A DNA stretch of 64,000 nucleotides from Mesorhizobium loti (lineage in GTDB: Bacteria; Pseudomonadota; Alphaproteobacteria; Rhizobiales; Rhizobiaceae): NCBI GenBank assembly GCA_002356515.1, contig AP017605.1:4597001-4661000 (forward strand), written 5' to 3'. The notes below the pieces were generated by a model. It worked only from the letters and a program-made list of their open reading frames with translations, made no database searches and was not told the DNA's origin. A program made the translations under genes and the position numbers. How positions within the stretch are numbered: the first letter of the stretch is position 1; each line of letters begins with the position of its first letter. Of the stretch, positions 16,856-25,598 are shown piece by piece.

Positions 16856-17688
16856 AAATCACCATTATCCTCGCCTCCTATGACAGCGGCCACTATCACG
16901 GCGGCATGGGCCAGGGTCCGGATGCGCTGATATCAGGCGGTCTCGTCGACGCCCTGACTATGGCCGGCCACGACGTCGCGGTCGAGGATATCGGCAGGGT
17001 CGGTGCCGAGCAGGAGCGCGAGATCGCCACCGGTTTTGCCGTCTGCAACGCCGTCTCGGGCGAGGTCCGCATTGCCATCGATAGGGGACGGTTCCCCATC
17101 GTGCTGGCCGGAAACTGCCTGACATCAGCCGGCGCGGTCGCCGGCGAGGGCGCCGATGCGATCATCTGGGCCGATCAGCATGGCGACCTCAACACGCCCG
17201 AGACATCGGTATTTGGCTTTCTCGACGGCATGGCGCTGGCGACCGTGCTTGGCCTGTGCTGGCGCCCGATGGCGTCAGCCATTCCTGGCTTCAAGCCGAT
17301 CGATCCGTCACGCTGCGTGCTCCTCAACGCCCGTGATCTCGATCCGGCCGAGGAGCAGCTCCTCAACACCTTGCCGGTGATTCGCACCGAATGTGCCGGT
17401 GTGGCGCAAGCGACGCAAAAGCTGCAGGCCGTAGGCGCCAAAAGCGTGCACATGCACCTCGATCTCGACGTGCACGACCCCAAGGATCTGCAGGCCAACC
17501 GCTATGTCACGTCTGGCGGGCCGAGCCCCGAACAGTTGCGCGACGCCGCCTGTGCAATGGCCCTCGCCATGCCGGTCGTTGGGATCACCGTTTCCGCCTA
17601 CGATCCGGCTTTCGATGCGCAGGCCGACGTTCCGCCGCAGGTCGGCAAGCTGCTCAACGATCTCATCGCCACGATAGAGGGCCGCTGA
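16852..17688 (+). CDS. arginase/agmatinase-superfamily protein embedded in the his operon
   Basis: A 278-residue ureohydrolase-fold protein. It starts with a GTG overlapping the hisA stop, and its stop overlaps the hisF ATG (TGATG), so it is fully embedded. Metal ligand motifs are Asp108-His110-Asp112 (WADQHGDLN) and Asp204/Asp206 (HLDLDVHDP). The first ligand motif, GGDHS in arginases, is GNCLTS here (Asn88, Cys89), so the usual His is missing. The family cleaves guanidino groups with a Mn pair. With the changed site it may bind one metal or act on another substrate. The conserved frame and tight coupling argue against decay. Confidence 0.8.
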   Translation: MKITIILASYDSGHYHGGMGQGPDALISGGLVDALTMAGHDVAVEDIGRVGAEQEREIATGFAVCNAVSGEVRIAIDRGRFPIVLAGNCLTSAGAVAGEGADAIIWADQHGDLNTPETSVFGFLDGMALATVLGLCWRPMASAIPGFKPIDPSRCVLLNARDLDPAEEQLLNTLPVIRTECAGVAQATQKLQAVGAKSVHMHLDLDVHDPKDLQANRYVTSGGPSPEQLRDAACAMALAMPVVGITVSAYDPAFDAQADVPPQVGKLLNDLIATIEGR

Positions 17689-18479
17689 TGCTGAAAGCCC
17701 GCGTCATCCCGTGTCTCGACGTCAAGGACGGCCGTGTCGTCAAGGGCGTCAACTTCGTCGATCTCATCGACGCCGGCGACCCGGTCGAGGCGGCCAAGGC
17801 CTATGACGCCGCCGGTGCCGACGAGCTCTGCTTTCTCGACATCACCGCCTCGTCCGACAACCGTGAAACCATCTTCGATGTCATTGCCCGCACCGCCGAA
17901 CAGTGCTTCATGCCGCTGACCGTCGGCGGCGGCGTGCGCCAAGTCGCCGACATCAGGAAGCTGCTTCTGGCCGGCGCCGACAAGGTGTCGATCAACACGG
18001 CGGCGGTGAAGAACCCGGATTTCGTCGCCGAAGCGGCCGATAAGTTCGGCAATCAATGCATCGTCGTCGCCATCGACGCCAAGAAGGTCTCCGGCGCCGG
18101 CGAGGCCGACCGTTGGGAGATCTTCACCCATGGCGGACGCGAGAAGACCGGCATCGACGCGGTCGAATTCGCCCGCAAAATGGTCGATCGCGGCGCCGGC
18201 GAGATCTTGCTGACCTCGATGGACCGCGACGGCACCAAGGCCGGTTATGATATCGCGCTGACACGTGCGATTGCTGATGCGGTGCGCGCACCGGTCATCG
18301 CGTCGGGCGGCGTCGGCACGCTGGATCACCTGGTCGAAGGCATTCGCGATGGCCATGCCGGCGCCGTGCTGGCGGCCTCGATCTTCCATTTCGGCACCTA
18401 CACCATCGCGCAGGCCAAGGCGCATATGGCCGAGGCCGGCCTGCCGATGCGGCTGGACTCGGCTGTCGATCGGCCCTAG
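17688..18479 (+). CDS. hisF: imidazole glycerol phosphate synthase, cyclase subunit
   Basis: A 263-residue TIM-barrel. I place the start at 17688 ([12 protein letters not shown]), overlapping the previous stop by one base; the frame is open upstream but only as antisense-free shadow of the arginase-like gene. The catalytic Asp residues are in [14 protein letters not shown] and [18 protein letters not shown] is the phosphate loop. With HisH it forms imidazole glycerol phosphate from PRFAR and ammonia. Confidence 0.97.
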   Translation: MLKARVIPCLDVKDGRVVKGVNFVDLIDAGDPVEAAKAYDAAGADELCFLDITASSDNRETIFDVIARTAEQCFMPLTVGGGVRQVADIRKLLLAGADKVSINTAAVKNPDFVAEAADKFGNQCIVVAIDAKKVSGAGEADRWEIFTHGGREKTGIDAVEFARKMVDRGAGEILLTSMDRDGTKAGYDIALTRAIADAVRAPVIASGGVGTLDHLVEGIRDGHAGAVLAASIFHFGTYTIAQAKAHMAEAGLPMRLDSAVDRP

Positions 18480-18514
18480 AGGCTTTCCGGCTAAGAAAAA
18501 GGCTCTCAGGCGCC

Positions 18515-18838
18515 ATGGCTGAATTTTCGCTGTCCGATCTGGAAAAAATCGTCCATGAGCGCGCTCATTCCGGCGATCCGGACTCTTGGACAGCGAAATT
18601 GTTCGCGCGCGGCATCGACAAGGCGGCCCAAAAGCTTGGCGAGGAGGCGGTCGAGACGGTGATTGCCGCCGTCAAGGGCGACAGACAGGGCCTCGTTTCC
18701 GAAAGTGCCGATCTTATATATCATTGGCTTGTCGTTCTCGGCCTCTCGGGTGTTCCGTTGAGCGACGTGCTCAAGGAGCTCGAAGGCCGCACCGGGCGTT
18801 CGGGCATCGCCGAGAAGGCGTCACGGCCCAAGGGCTGA
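18515..18838 (+). CDS. hisE: phosphoribosyl-ATP diphosphatase
   Basis: A 107-residue all-alpha NTP-pyrophosphatase. The metal-binding helices are visible: [13 protein letters not shown] and [13 protein letters not shown]. It hydrolyses phosphoribosyl-ATP to phosphoribosyl-AMP, the second histidine step. It is separate from hisI, as usual in alphaproteobacteria. The gene sits 35 bases after hisF and 24 bases before coaA. Confidence 0.95.
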   Translation: MAEFSLSDLEKIVHERAHSGDPDSWTAKLFARGIDKAAQKLGEEAVETVIAAVKGDRQGLVSESADLIYHWLVVLGLSGVPLSDVLKELEGRTGRSGIAEKASRPKG

Positions 18839-18862
18839 CCGCGAGGGAGGGCAGGTATCTCG

Positions 18863-19822
18863 ATGGATCAGCTCGCGCCAACCGAGAAATATTCCCCCTT
18901 TCGTTTCTTCTCCGCCGAGCAATGGTCGCGATTCCGCGCCGACACGCCGCTGACGCTGAGCGAGGACGAGTTCCGCCGGCTGCGATCGCTCAACGATCCG
19001 GTCGACCTCGAGGAGGTCAAGCGCATCTACCTGTCGCTGTCGCGGCTGCTGTCCGCCCATGTCGAGGCGAGCCAACTGCTGTTTCGACAGCGCCAGGCTT
19101 TCTTCAACGCCGTCGATATCGTCAAGACGCCGTTCATCATCGGCATTGCCGGCTCCGTCGCGGTCGGCAAATCGACCACGGCGCGCGTGCTGAAGGAGCT
19201 TCTGGCGCGCTGGCCATCGAGCCCCAAGGTCGATCTCATCACCACCGACGGTTTTCTGCTGCCCAATGAGGTTCTGCGCCGCGAAAACCTGATGGAACGC
19301 AAGGGTTTTCCCGACAGCTATGATGTCGGGGCGCTGCTGCGCTTCCTGTCAGGCATCAAGTCGGCGCTGCCCGATGTCCGCGCGCCGGTCTATTCGCACC
19401 TTACCTATGACGTCATTCCCGGCGAGTTCGTCACCATCGACCGGCCCGACATTCTGATCTTCGAAGGCATCAATGTCCTGCAGCCGGGCAAGCTGCCGCA
19501 GGACGGCAAGATCGTGCCCTTCCTGTCGGACTTTTTCGATTTCGCCATCTATATCGATGCCGACGAGAAGCTGATCCACGAATGGTACATCTCGCGCTTT
19601 ATGCGGCTGCGCGAGACCGCTTTCCGCAATCCGGACTCGTTCTTCCACCGCTACTCGCAACTCTCGGAGGAAGCGGCGCGCGCCATCGCCGAAGGCCTGT
19701 GGACCAACATCAATCTGAAGAATTTGCGCGAAAACATCCTGCCGACGCGCGCCCGCGCCGATCTCATTTTGCGAAAGGGCGCCGACCACCTGATCGAGGA
19801 AGTGGCGCTGCGCAAACTTTAG
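18863..19822 (+). CDS. coaA: type I pantothenate kinase
   Basis: A 319-residue P-loop kinase of bacterial CoaA type. Walker A is GSVAVGKST, preceded by IIGIAG. Other family blocks are [20 protein letters not shown] and the tyrosine/arginine-rich [18 protein letters not shown] precedes the ATG. It phosphorylates pantothenate, the first and feedback-controlled step of CoA synthesis. It lies directly after hisE, an order common in rhizobia, and a strong inverted repeat follows its stop. Confidence 0.96.
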   Translation: MDQLAPTEKYSPFRFFSAEQWSRFRADTPLTLSEDEFRRLRSLNDPVDLEEVKRIYLSLSRLLSAHVEASQLLFRQRQAFFNAVDIVKTPFIIGIAGSVAVGKSTTARVLKELLARWPSSPKVDLITTDGFLLPNEVLRRENLMERKGFPDSYDVGALLRFLSGIKSALPDVRAPVYSHLTYDVIPGEFVTIDRPDILIFEGINVLQPGKLPQDGKIVPFLSDFFDFAIYIDADEKLIHEWYISRFMRLRETAFRNPDSFFHRYSQLSEEAARAIAEGLWTNINLKNLRENILPTRARADLILRKGADHLIEEVALRKL

Positions 19823-19830
19823 CCGGACAC

Positions 19831-19869
19831 CGATGTGGCGGGCTCGTCACCGACAAGCCCGCCACATCG
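19831..19869. terminator. 14-bp inverted repeat between coaA and the Do protease gene
   Basis: CGATGTGGCGGGCT (19831-19844) pairs perfectly with AGCCCGCCACATCG (19856-19869) around an 11-base loop. It lies between two convergent genes, where a bidirectional terminator is expected. There is no long T-run on either side. Confidence 0.7.
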
Positions 19870-19895
19870 ACCTTCATATCCATCCGTGTCGCGGC

Positions 19896-21437
19896 TCAGC
19901 CATTGGCGAACGGCACCGCGACATAGATCTGGCCACCGTCGCGTTCGACCAGCAGCAGCACCGATTTGTGGCCCGACTTGCTGGCCTGCGCGATCGCCTG
20001 CGTGACCTGCTTGGCGCTCTTCACCGGGGCCTGGTTGACCGCGACGATGATATCGCCGGGCTGGATGCCGGCAGCGGCCGCCGCCTTGTCGGGATTGACG
20101 CGCGCAACCAACGCGCCATGCTCGTTGTCGGCGAGGTTCATCTGCTGGCGAATGTCTGATGTGAGGTCCATCAAGCCAAGGCCGATCGCCGGCGCGCGGG
20201 AGCCCTGTTCGGTGCTCGGCGTGCCGGAATTATCGGTCGATGCCGTCTTCACATCGTCGCTGTTTTGCCCGACATCGACGGAAATCTGCATCGCCTTGCC
20301 CTTGCGCCAGACATCCAGCATCTCCTTGGCGCCAGGCGCGACATCGGCGACGGCGCGCGACAGATCCTTGGGATCCTTCACATCCTGTCCGGCGAAGCCG
20401 GTGATGACGTCGCCGGCTTCGACGCCGGCGCTGGCGGCGGGCGAGCTGTCATTGACCTTGGAGACCAGCGCGCCGCCGGCATGATCGAGCCCGATGGCGC
20501 TTGCCACGTCAGGCGTCACCGGCTGGATTTCGACGCCGAGATAACCGTACTGGATCGAGCCGTCCTTCATCAGCTTGGCGACGACCTTTTGGGCCTGGTC
20601 GGACGGGATGGCGAAGCCGACGCCGACACTGCCGCCATTGGGCGAATAGATTGCCGTGTTGATACCGACGACATTGCCGTTCACATCCACCAGCGGGCCG
20701 CCGGAATTGCCGTGGTTGATCGGCGCGTCGATCTGGATGAAATCGTCGAACGGCCCGCTATGCAGGTCGCGGCCGCGTGCCGAAACGATGCCGGCCGTCA
20801 CCGTGGTGCCGATGCCGAACGGATTGCCGATCGCCAGCACCTGGTCGCCGGTCATAAGCTTGTCGGAATCGCCCCATTTGACCGTCGGCAAGGACTTGTC
20901 GGTCTTGACCTTGAGCACGGCAAGGTCGTTCTTGGCGTCACGCCCGACAAGCTTGGCGGGAAGTTCGGTGCCGTCGTCGAGCGTCACCTTGATCGAGGAG
21001 GCGCCGTCGACGACGTGATTGTTGGTGACGATCGTGCCGTCGGCACTGACGATGAAGCCGGAACCGAGCGCTTCGGCCCGTGGCGCCTGCTGCGGGGGTG
21101 TCCGCGGAGCGGGCATGCCCTGGTCGCCGAAGAACTGGCGGAAATACTGGTCGAACGGCGAGTTGCCGAGAGGCATGCCGTCGTCGTCATTTGCCGTCTG
21201 CGCTTTCATCACGGTTGTGACCGTGACCACCGCCGGTTTGTCGGCCGCCACGATCGGCGCGAACGAGCCATTGGGGGCGGTGATGCCGGCAACCGGCGTC
21301 TGGGTCGTCGCGACAATTTTGCTGACGCCGGTGCTGTTCGCGCTCTGGGCGAACGAGACGACGACGGGGGAGATGATCAGCGCAGCGCCCAGCAGGGCGG
21401 CGACGCGATGCCTACGAAGAATACCAAGAGGTGACAT
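19896..21437 (-). CDS. Do-family (DegP-like) periplasmic serine protease
   Basis: A 513-residue HtrA protein with an N-terminal export signal (hydrophobic AALLGAALIISPVVVSFA). The catalytic triad is His141 (TNNHVVDG), Asp171 (NDLAVLK) and Ser245 (GNSGGPLV). Two PDZ domains follow, roughly residues 290-380 and 420-505, with GYLGVEIQPV and GDIIVAVN typical of each. It degrades or refolds misfolded envelope proteins. It is called DegP-like rather than degP because rhizobia carry several paralogues. It is convergent with coaA. Confidence 0.93.
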   Translation of the reverse strand: MSPLGILRRHRVAALLGAALIISPVVVSFAQSANSTGVSKIVATTQTPVAGITAPNGSFAPIVAADKPAVVTVTTVMKAQTANDDDGMPLGNSPFDQYFRQFFGDQGMPAPRTPPQQAPRAEALGSGFIVSADGTIVTNNHVVDGASSIKVTLDDGTELPAKLVGRDAKNDLAVLKVKTDKSLPTVKWGDSDKLMTGDQVLAIGNPFGIGTTVTAGIVSARGRDLHSGPFDDFIQIDAPINHGNSGGPLVDVNGNVVGINTAIYSPNGGSVGVGFAIPSDQAQKVVAKLMKDGSIQYGYLGVEIQPVTPDVASAIGLDHAGGALVSKVNDSSPAASAGVEAGDVITGFAGQDVKDPKDLSRAVADVAPGAKEMLDVWRKGKAMQISVDVGQNSDDVKTASTDNSGTPSTEQGSRAPAIGLGLMDLTSDIRQQMNLADNEHGALVARVNPDKAAAAAGIQPGDIIVAVNQAPVKSAKQVTQAIAQASKSGHKSVLLLVERDGGQIYVAVPFANG

Positions 21438-21634
21438 GGTCGTTCTGTCCGGGCGAGGGTTGATCTGGCGCCGCGGGCACCTTGGGAGGAAGCACCCGTC
21501 GGCGTGTCGACGACCGGATTGCCTGTCTCGCCGTACATGGCGGCCGGCCGGATCGACACCAGGGTATCTAGGGTGCCGATCGGCCCGAATTAGGGTTTTT
21601 GGGCGACCTTACGAAGATTTAATTCAGGGAACGC

Positions 21635-22390
21635 TTACGGATCGTCATGCCGGCGCAGATAATCCGTCGCGATCTCACGCATGCGCTTGCCGTCGAAACT
21701 CGGTCCGTGGCCGCCATGGCCGATGCGGATCGGCAGGTCGAGCAGCCGCTGCATGGTGCTGATATAGGCGGCACGGTCGGAATCCGGCAGCGAGTCGATC
21801 AGCGTGTCGTCGTAGATGGCGTCGCCGCTGAAAAACAGCCCGTCGGTCTCGTCGAGAAGCGCGATCGAATCCGGCGAATGCCCGGGCAGATGCAGGACGC
21901 GGAATTGCCGGTCGCCGAGATCGATGAGATCGCCCTCGTCAAGCGTCCGCGTCAGCGGTGCCGAGGGGATCTTGTAGTCGGCTGCCTTCCAGCCCGGCGC
22001 CGGCAATTTCGACACAGCGCCTTCGAGATCATGGAACATGTAGGCGTAGGTCGCCGCCTCATCCATGCTCTCGAAATGCGCAGCACTCATCTTCGGCCCC
22101 GCCCGCCACGGAAATTCGTGCAGCGAGCCGACGTGATCGAGATGGATGTGCGTGGCAACAACCAGCAGCGGTTTGCCCCGAGGTATCTCGATCTCCGGCG
22201 CCAGCGGGCAGATGCCCATGCCGGTGTCGACCAGGAGGTCGGCGTCGCGGCCACGCAGATGCCAGATATTGGCACGCACATACTCATGCACGAACGGCTC
22301 GGTCAGCATCGTCGTCCTGTCGTCGACGATGCTCTTGCTGAACCATTCCGGCATCACAAGTGAGCCCGGCATCAGGTGTGAGCCTGACAT
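21635..22390 (-). CDS. MBL-fold metallo-hydrolase
   Basis: A protein of about 251 residues with the zinc motif THIHLDHVG, a further His in HLPGHSPDS, an Asp in FFSGDAIYDD and a late His in IGHGGHGP. These are the standard ligands of the glyoxalase II/lactonase-type MBL family. The ATG at 22390 overlaps the preceding gene's stop by one base; an in-frame ATG at 22354 is an alternative start. The substrate is unknown. It is co-directional and coupled with the phosphofructokinase-like gene. Confidence 0.82.
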   Translation of the reverse strand: MSGSHLMPGSLVMPEWFSKSIVDDRTTMLTEPFVHEYVRANIWHLRGRDADLLVDTGMGICPLAPEIEIPRGKPLLVVATHIHLDHVGSLHEFPWRAGPKMSAAHFESMDEAATYAYMFHDLEGAVSKLPAPGWKAADYKIPSAPLTRTLDEGDLIDLGDRQFRVLHLPGHSPDSIALLDETDGLFFSGDAIYDDTLIDSLPDSDRAAYISTMQRLLDLPIRIGHGGHGPSFDGKRMREIATDYLRRHDDP

Positions 22391-23556
22391 CAAACGAACG
22401 GCTTCCCGACCTTGTACTTTTCCGGCACCAGCCGCTTCAAATAGGCCATGCCGGCCTCCGACAGTTGGTTGACGTCGGGTTTCATGAAATTGTCCGGCAT
22501 GTGGCGGGTCTTGCCGGCGACGTTTTTCAGCGGCACCTTCTTCAGCACGGTTTTCGTGCCGTCAAATTGCAGCGCCACCGAGCCGCCACCCTGTTCGGCG
22601 ACGGAGACGGCGAAGGCGCCGGCATCGAATGCCTCCTGCGCGTCGACGGCGCTGATGGCGCCGACATAGCCGCGCGGCATGTAGCCGAGTGCGTCGACGC
22701 GGGCCCGCTTGCCCGGCAGCCCCTCGGCCAATGCACGTTCGAGTGCGGCCGGCAGGTCGCTGCCCGACAATTTGACGTTGCCATGCGCGTCGCGCTCGAG
22801 CTTTTCCGGCGGCACCAGGCTTTCGACCAGTGCCTTGCCGTCGGCGGTGCTCACCCCTTCCGACACGGCGACGATGCAGCGCTTGTGGCGGTCGAGCGTG
22901 GCGCGCACGTCGTCTATGAAGCCGGCCGCGGAGAATGGTCGTTCCGGCACGTAGACCAGATGCGGTCCGCTGTCTGGATCAAGTTGCCAGGCCGCGGCGG
23001 CTGCGGTGAGAAAACCGGCATGCCGGCCCATGACGATGCCGACATAGATGCCGGGGAGCGCACGGAAATCGAGATCGACGGACAGGAAGGCGCCGGCGAC
23101 GAACTCGGCCGCCGAAATGAAGCCCGGCGTGTGGTCGTTTTCCTCGAGATCATTGTCGATCGTCTTCGGCGCATGGACGAAAGCGATGGAGCCGCCGGCG
23201 GCATCGGTCAGGATCTGCTGCGTGCCCGACGTGTCGTTGCCGCCGATATAGATGAAGGCATCGGCGCCGGCTTTCTTCAGCCCGTTGAGGATCACGTCGC
23301 AATAGGCGGCATCCGGCTTGTCGCGCGTCGAGCCGAGCGCTGCACTCGGCGTTCCGGCAATCAGCCGCAGCCGGTCTTCCGGGATGGCGGAGAGGTCGAC
23401 ATAATTGCCGTCACGGATGCCGCGCACGCCATGGATGGAACCCAGCACCTTGGCGCCGGGATGCCGCTTACGGATCTCCAGCGTGGCACCGACCACAGTC
23501 TGGTTGATGACGGCGGTCGGGCCGCCGCCTTGCGCGATAACAAAAGTTCCAGCCAT
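22390..23556 (-). CDS. 6-phosphofructokinase, probably pyrophosphate-dependent
   Basis: A 388-residue PfkA-superfamily enzyme. The start at 23556 (MAGTFVIAQGGGP) has GGGAG upstream. Family blocks: the N-terminal GGGPTAVINQ, IYIGGNDTSGT replacing the ATP-type GGDGS, PKTIDNDL and MGRHAGFL. The GGND form and the overall length suggest a PPi-dependent enzyme: fructose 6-phosphate + PPi to fructose 1,6-bisphosphate + Pi, reversible. Many rhizobia lack an ATP-type Pfk, so this could be the only one, or it could act on sedoheptulose 7-phosphate. The Asp that decides ATP or PPi use should be checked by alignment. Confidence 0.82.
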   Translation of the reverse strand: MAGTFVIAQGGGPTAVINQTVVGATLEIRKRHPGAKVLGSIHGVRGIRDGNYVDLSAIPEDRLRLIAGTPSAALGSTRDKPDAAYCDVILNGLKKAGADAFIYIGGNDTSGTQQILTDAAGGSIAFVHAPKTIDNDLEENDHTPGFISAAEFVAGAFLSVDLDFRALPGIYVGIVMGRHAGFLTAAAAAWQLDPDSGPHLVYVPERPFSAAGFIDDVRATLDRHKRCIVAVSEGVSTADGKALVESLVPPEKLERDAHGNVKLSGSDLPAALERALAEGLPGKRARVDALGYMPRGYVGAISAVDAQEAFDAGAFAVSVAEQGGGSVALQFDGTKTVLKKVPLKNVAGKTRHMPDNFMKPDVNQLSEAGMAYLKRLVPEKYKVGKPFV

Positions 23557-23642
23557 TCCTGACGTCTCCCGAGCGATGGTTTTCAAGGCACCTTGGCCTG
23601 TCTTGCCGCATCACGCAACGGGAGAAACAGAGGGATAAAGGA

Positions 23643-24413
23643 TCACATGACGACGACCGGGTTTTTCTTCGAAACGCGGCTGTAGAGGTCGATAATGTCC
23701 TGGTTGATCAGGCGCACGCAGCCCGACGACATCGCCTGGCCGATGCTCCACCATTCGGGCGAGCCATGGATGCGGTAGCCAGTATCCTTGCCGTCCTGGT
23801 AGATGTAGAGCGCGCGCGCCCCAAGCGGATTGGTGAGGCCGCCGGGCTGGCCGCCTTGCCACTTCACCAGTTCGGGCTTGCGCTGGATCATTTCCGGCGG
23901 CGGCGTCCAGGTCGGCCATTCCCTGCCGTACTGGATGTTGGCGCGGCCGGACCAGCGGAAGCCGTCCTTGCCGATGCCGACGCCATAGCGGATGGCGTCA
24001 CCACCCGGCTGGACGAGATAGAGCATGCGCTCCTTGAGGTGGACCACGATGGTGCCGGGCGCCTCGCCGGTGGTGTCGACGACGATCTGGCGGCGGAATT
24101 CCGGCTTGACCTTCAGATACGGCACCTCAGGCACGTTGAAGCCGTTGTCCGTCAAAGCGGCATACATGACATCAGCGCTGGTGATGTTCTTGTCGACGCT
24201 GATCGCGGGCCGCATCGGCGGAACTGAACCGGTGACCGTATTGTCGAGCTGGAGCGCCGGCATAGCCCCATCACCCGAGGTCGAACAGCCGGCGGCGCTG
24301 AGCAGTGCCAGCGCGCCTGCTCCGGACAGGATGGCGCGGCGGGAAAGAAGATGATCGGTATCGATTGCGTCGCCGTTTCGTGGCGTCGTCAGACCTTGCG
24401 GCAACTCACGCAT
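23643..24413 (-). CDS. L,D-transpeptidase (YkuD family), secreted
   Basis: A 256-residue protein. I prefer the ATG at 24413 (MRELPQGLTTPRN). A twin-Arg-like SRRAILSGAGALALL stretch is followed by LSAAGC, a possible lipobox, so it may be Tat-exported and lipid-anchored. The C-terminal YkuD domain has the HGSPEWWSIG His and the catalytic Cys in SSGCVRL. These enzymes make 3-3 peptidoglycan crosslinks or attach outer-membrane proteins to peptidoglycan, both common in rhizobia. Confidence 0.88.
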   Translation of the reverse strand: MRELPQGLTTPRNGDAIDTDHLLSRRAILSGAGALALLSAAGCSTSGDGAMPALQLDNTVTGSVPPMRPAISVDKNITSADVMYAALTDNGFNVPEVPYLKVKPEFRRQIVVDTTGEAPGTIVVHLKERMLYLVQPGGDAIRYGVGIGKDGFRWSGRANIQYGREWPTWTPPPEMIQRKPELVKWQGGQPGGLTNPLGARALYIYQDGKDTGYRIHGSPEWWSIGQAMSSGCVRLINQDIIDLYSRVSKKNPVVVM

Positions 24414-24653
24414 ATACCCAAACCCTACGCTGTCGGCGGGAAGCACGGTCCGGCCGGATAGCGGGCATTTTCATCATTCATGGTTGATAAAGCGTGAATG
24501 CCTTGCGCCGCCTGCATTTGCGCCTTGCCTGGCAGTCTCAGGCCGTCGCGAATGATGCGCCAACCGGGCGCTCCTGCACAAAAAGACCCAGTTCGGGTCA
24601 TAATCCCGGCACCGGTCTTTCCTACCCCATCAGGCGATCAGCGAGGGGCCTCC

Positions 24654-24776
24654 ATGTGCAAGACGTTAAAAACCGACATCACGCTTTTTGCCGCTGCCAT
24701 TGCCGCGGTCGCATTGGTTCTCGGTGCCGATGTCAGCCTGGCCGATATATTGAGCACGCTGGGCGGCGCGAACTGA
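24654..24776 (+). CDS. 40-residue predicted single-pass membrane or secreted peptide
   Basis: The ATG at 24654 follows GAGGGG with good spacing. The peptide starts MCKTLKTD, has one hydrophobic helix (ITLFAAAIAAVALVLGA) and ends DILSTLGGAN. The helix followed by an Ala-Asp at SLADIL could be a signal peptide cleavage site. It stands alone in a gap between the L,D-transpeptidase and LysE genes. I do not recognise a family; coding is supported only by the ribosome site and the membrane-like composition. Confidence 0.5.
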   Translation: MCKTLKTDITLFAAAIAAVALVLGADVSLADILSTLGGAN

Positions 24777-24924
24777 CGCCGACCTGCCTTTGGCGCAATT
24801 GATATCGCGGCAATTCCGGCGCGGCGGGTTGCCTTCCGGAATTGCGTAAAAACAAAAATCAGGCCTCTTTACATTCTCCCTGGGCTGAGGATTTATCCTT
24901 TTCCTTAACCCAAGGGAGACAGAC

Positions 24925-25548
24925 ATGTCCTTCGAGAACTGGGCCGCTTTCGCCGCCGCGTCGACCATCCTCCTCATCATTCCGGGTCCGACCATCCTGC
25001 TGGTCGTGTCCTATGCGCTGGGCCAGGGCTGGCGTACCGCCCTGCCGATGGCGGTCGGCGTGGCGTTGGGCGACTTCACCGCCATGACCTTGTCGATGCT
25101 CGGCATTGGCGCACTGCTCGCCGCTTCGGCTGGTGTCTTCACCATCCTGAAGCTGATCGGCGCCGGCTATCTGATCTATCTGGGCGTAAAGCTGTTCCGC
25201 GCCGGCGGCGCGCTGAAGGCAGAACCGCGAACCGATGCGGTATCCTCGGCCAAGATGATGGCGCATGCTTGGCTGGTCACCGCGCTCAACCCGAAAAGCA
25301 TCACCTTCTTCGTCGCCTTCCTGCCGCAGTTCCTCGACCGGCATGTCAATTTCTGGACGCAGATGCTGATCTTCGAGACGACCTTCCTGGCGCTCGCCTT
25401 CGCCAATGCCTTCGGCTATGCGCTGGTCGCGGCACGCGCCCGCAATGTCGTGCGCAATCCCAAGGCAATCCGCATCTTCAACCGCACCGGCGGCACGCTG
25501 CTGGTCGGCGCTGGCATCGCCACAGTGGCGATGCGTTCGGGTAACTAG
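24925..25548 (+). CDS. LysE/RhtB-family amino-acid exporter
   Basis: A 207-residue inner-membrane protein with about six hydrophobic segments. Family features are the IIPGPTILLVVSYALGQG opening, GVALGDF, LIGAGYLIYLGVKLF and the ALNPKSITFFVAFLPQF block. AAGGGAG precedes the ATG. Family members export lysine, homoserine, threonine or similar compounds; the substrate here is unknown. No regulator lies next to it. Confidence 0.9.
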   Translation: MSFENWAAFAAASTILLIIPGPTILLVVSYALGQGWRTALPMAVGVALGDFTAMTLSMLGIGALLAASAGVFTILKLIGAGYLIYLGVKLFRAGGALKAEPRTDAVSSAKMMAHAWLVTALNPKSITFFVAFLPQFLDRHVNFWTQMLIFETTFLALAFANAFGYALVAARARNVVRNPKAIRIFNRTGGTLLVGAGIATVAMRSGN

Positions 25549-25565
25549 CCCGTCTATATTCGATC

Positions 25566-25592
25566 ATCCGAAACCAGTTTCCGGTTTCGGAT
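25566..25592. terminator. 10-bp inverted repeat between convergent lysE-like and autotransporter genes
   Basis: ATCCGAAACC (25566-25575) and GGTTTCGGAT (25583-25592) form a perfect stem with a seven-base loop. Its place between two converging genes fits a bidirectional terminator. There is no clear T-run. Confidence 0.6.
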
Positions 25593-25598
25593 GGTGGT

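Noticed and set aside
20265..21434. Plus-strand frame of 389 codons opposite the Do protease
   Set aside because: It is an antisense frame of a gene with a complete catalytic triad and two PDZ domains; composition is Arg/Asp/His-rich without domains.
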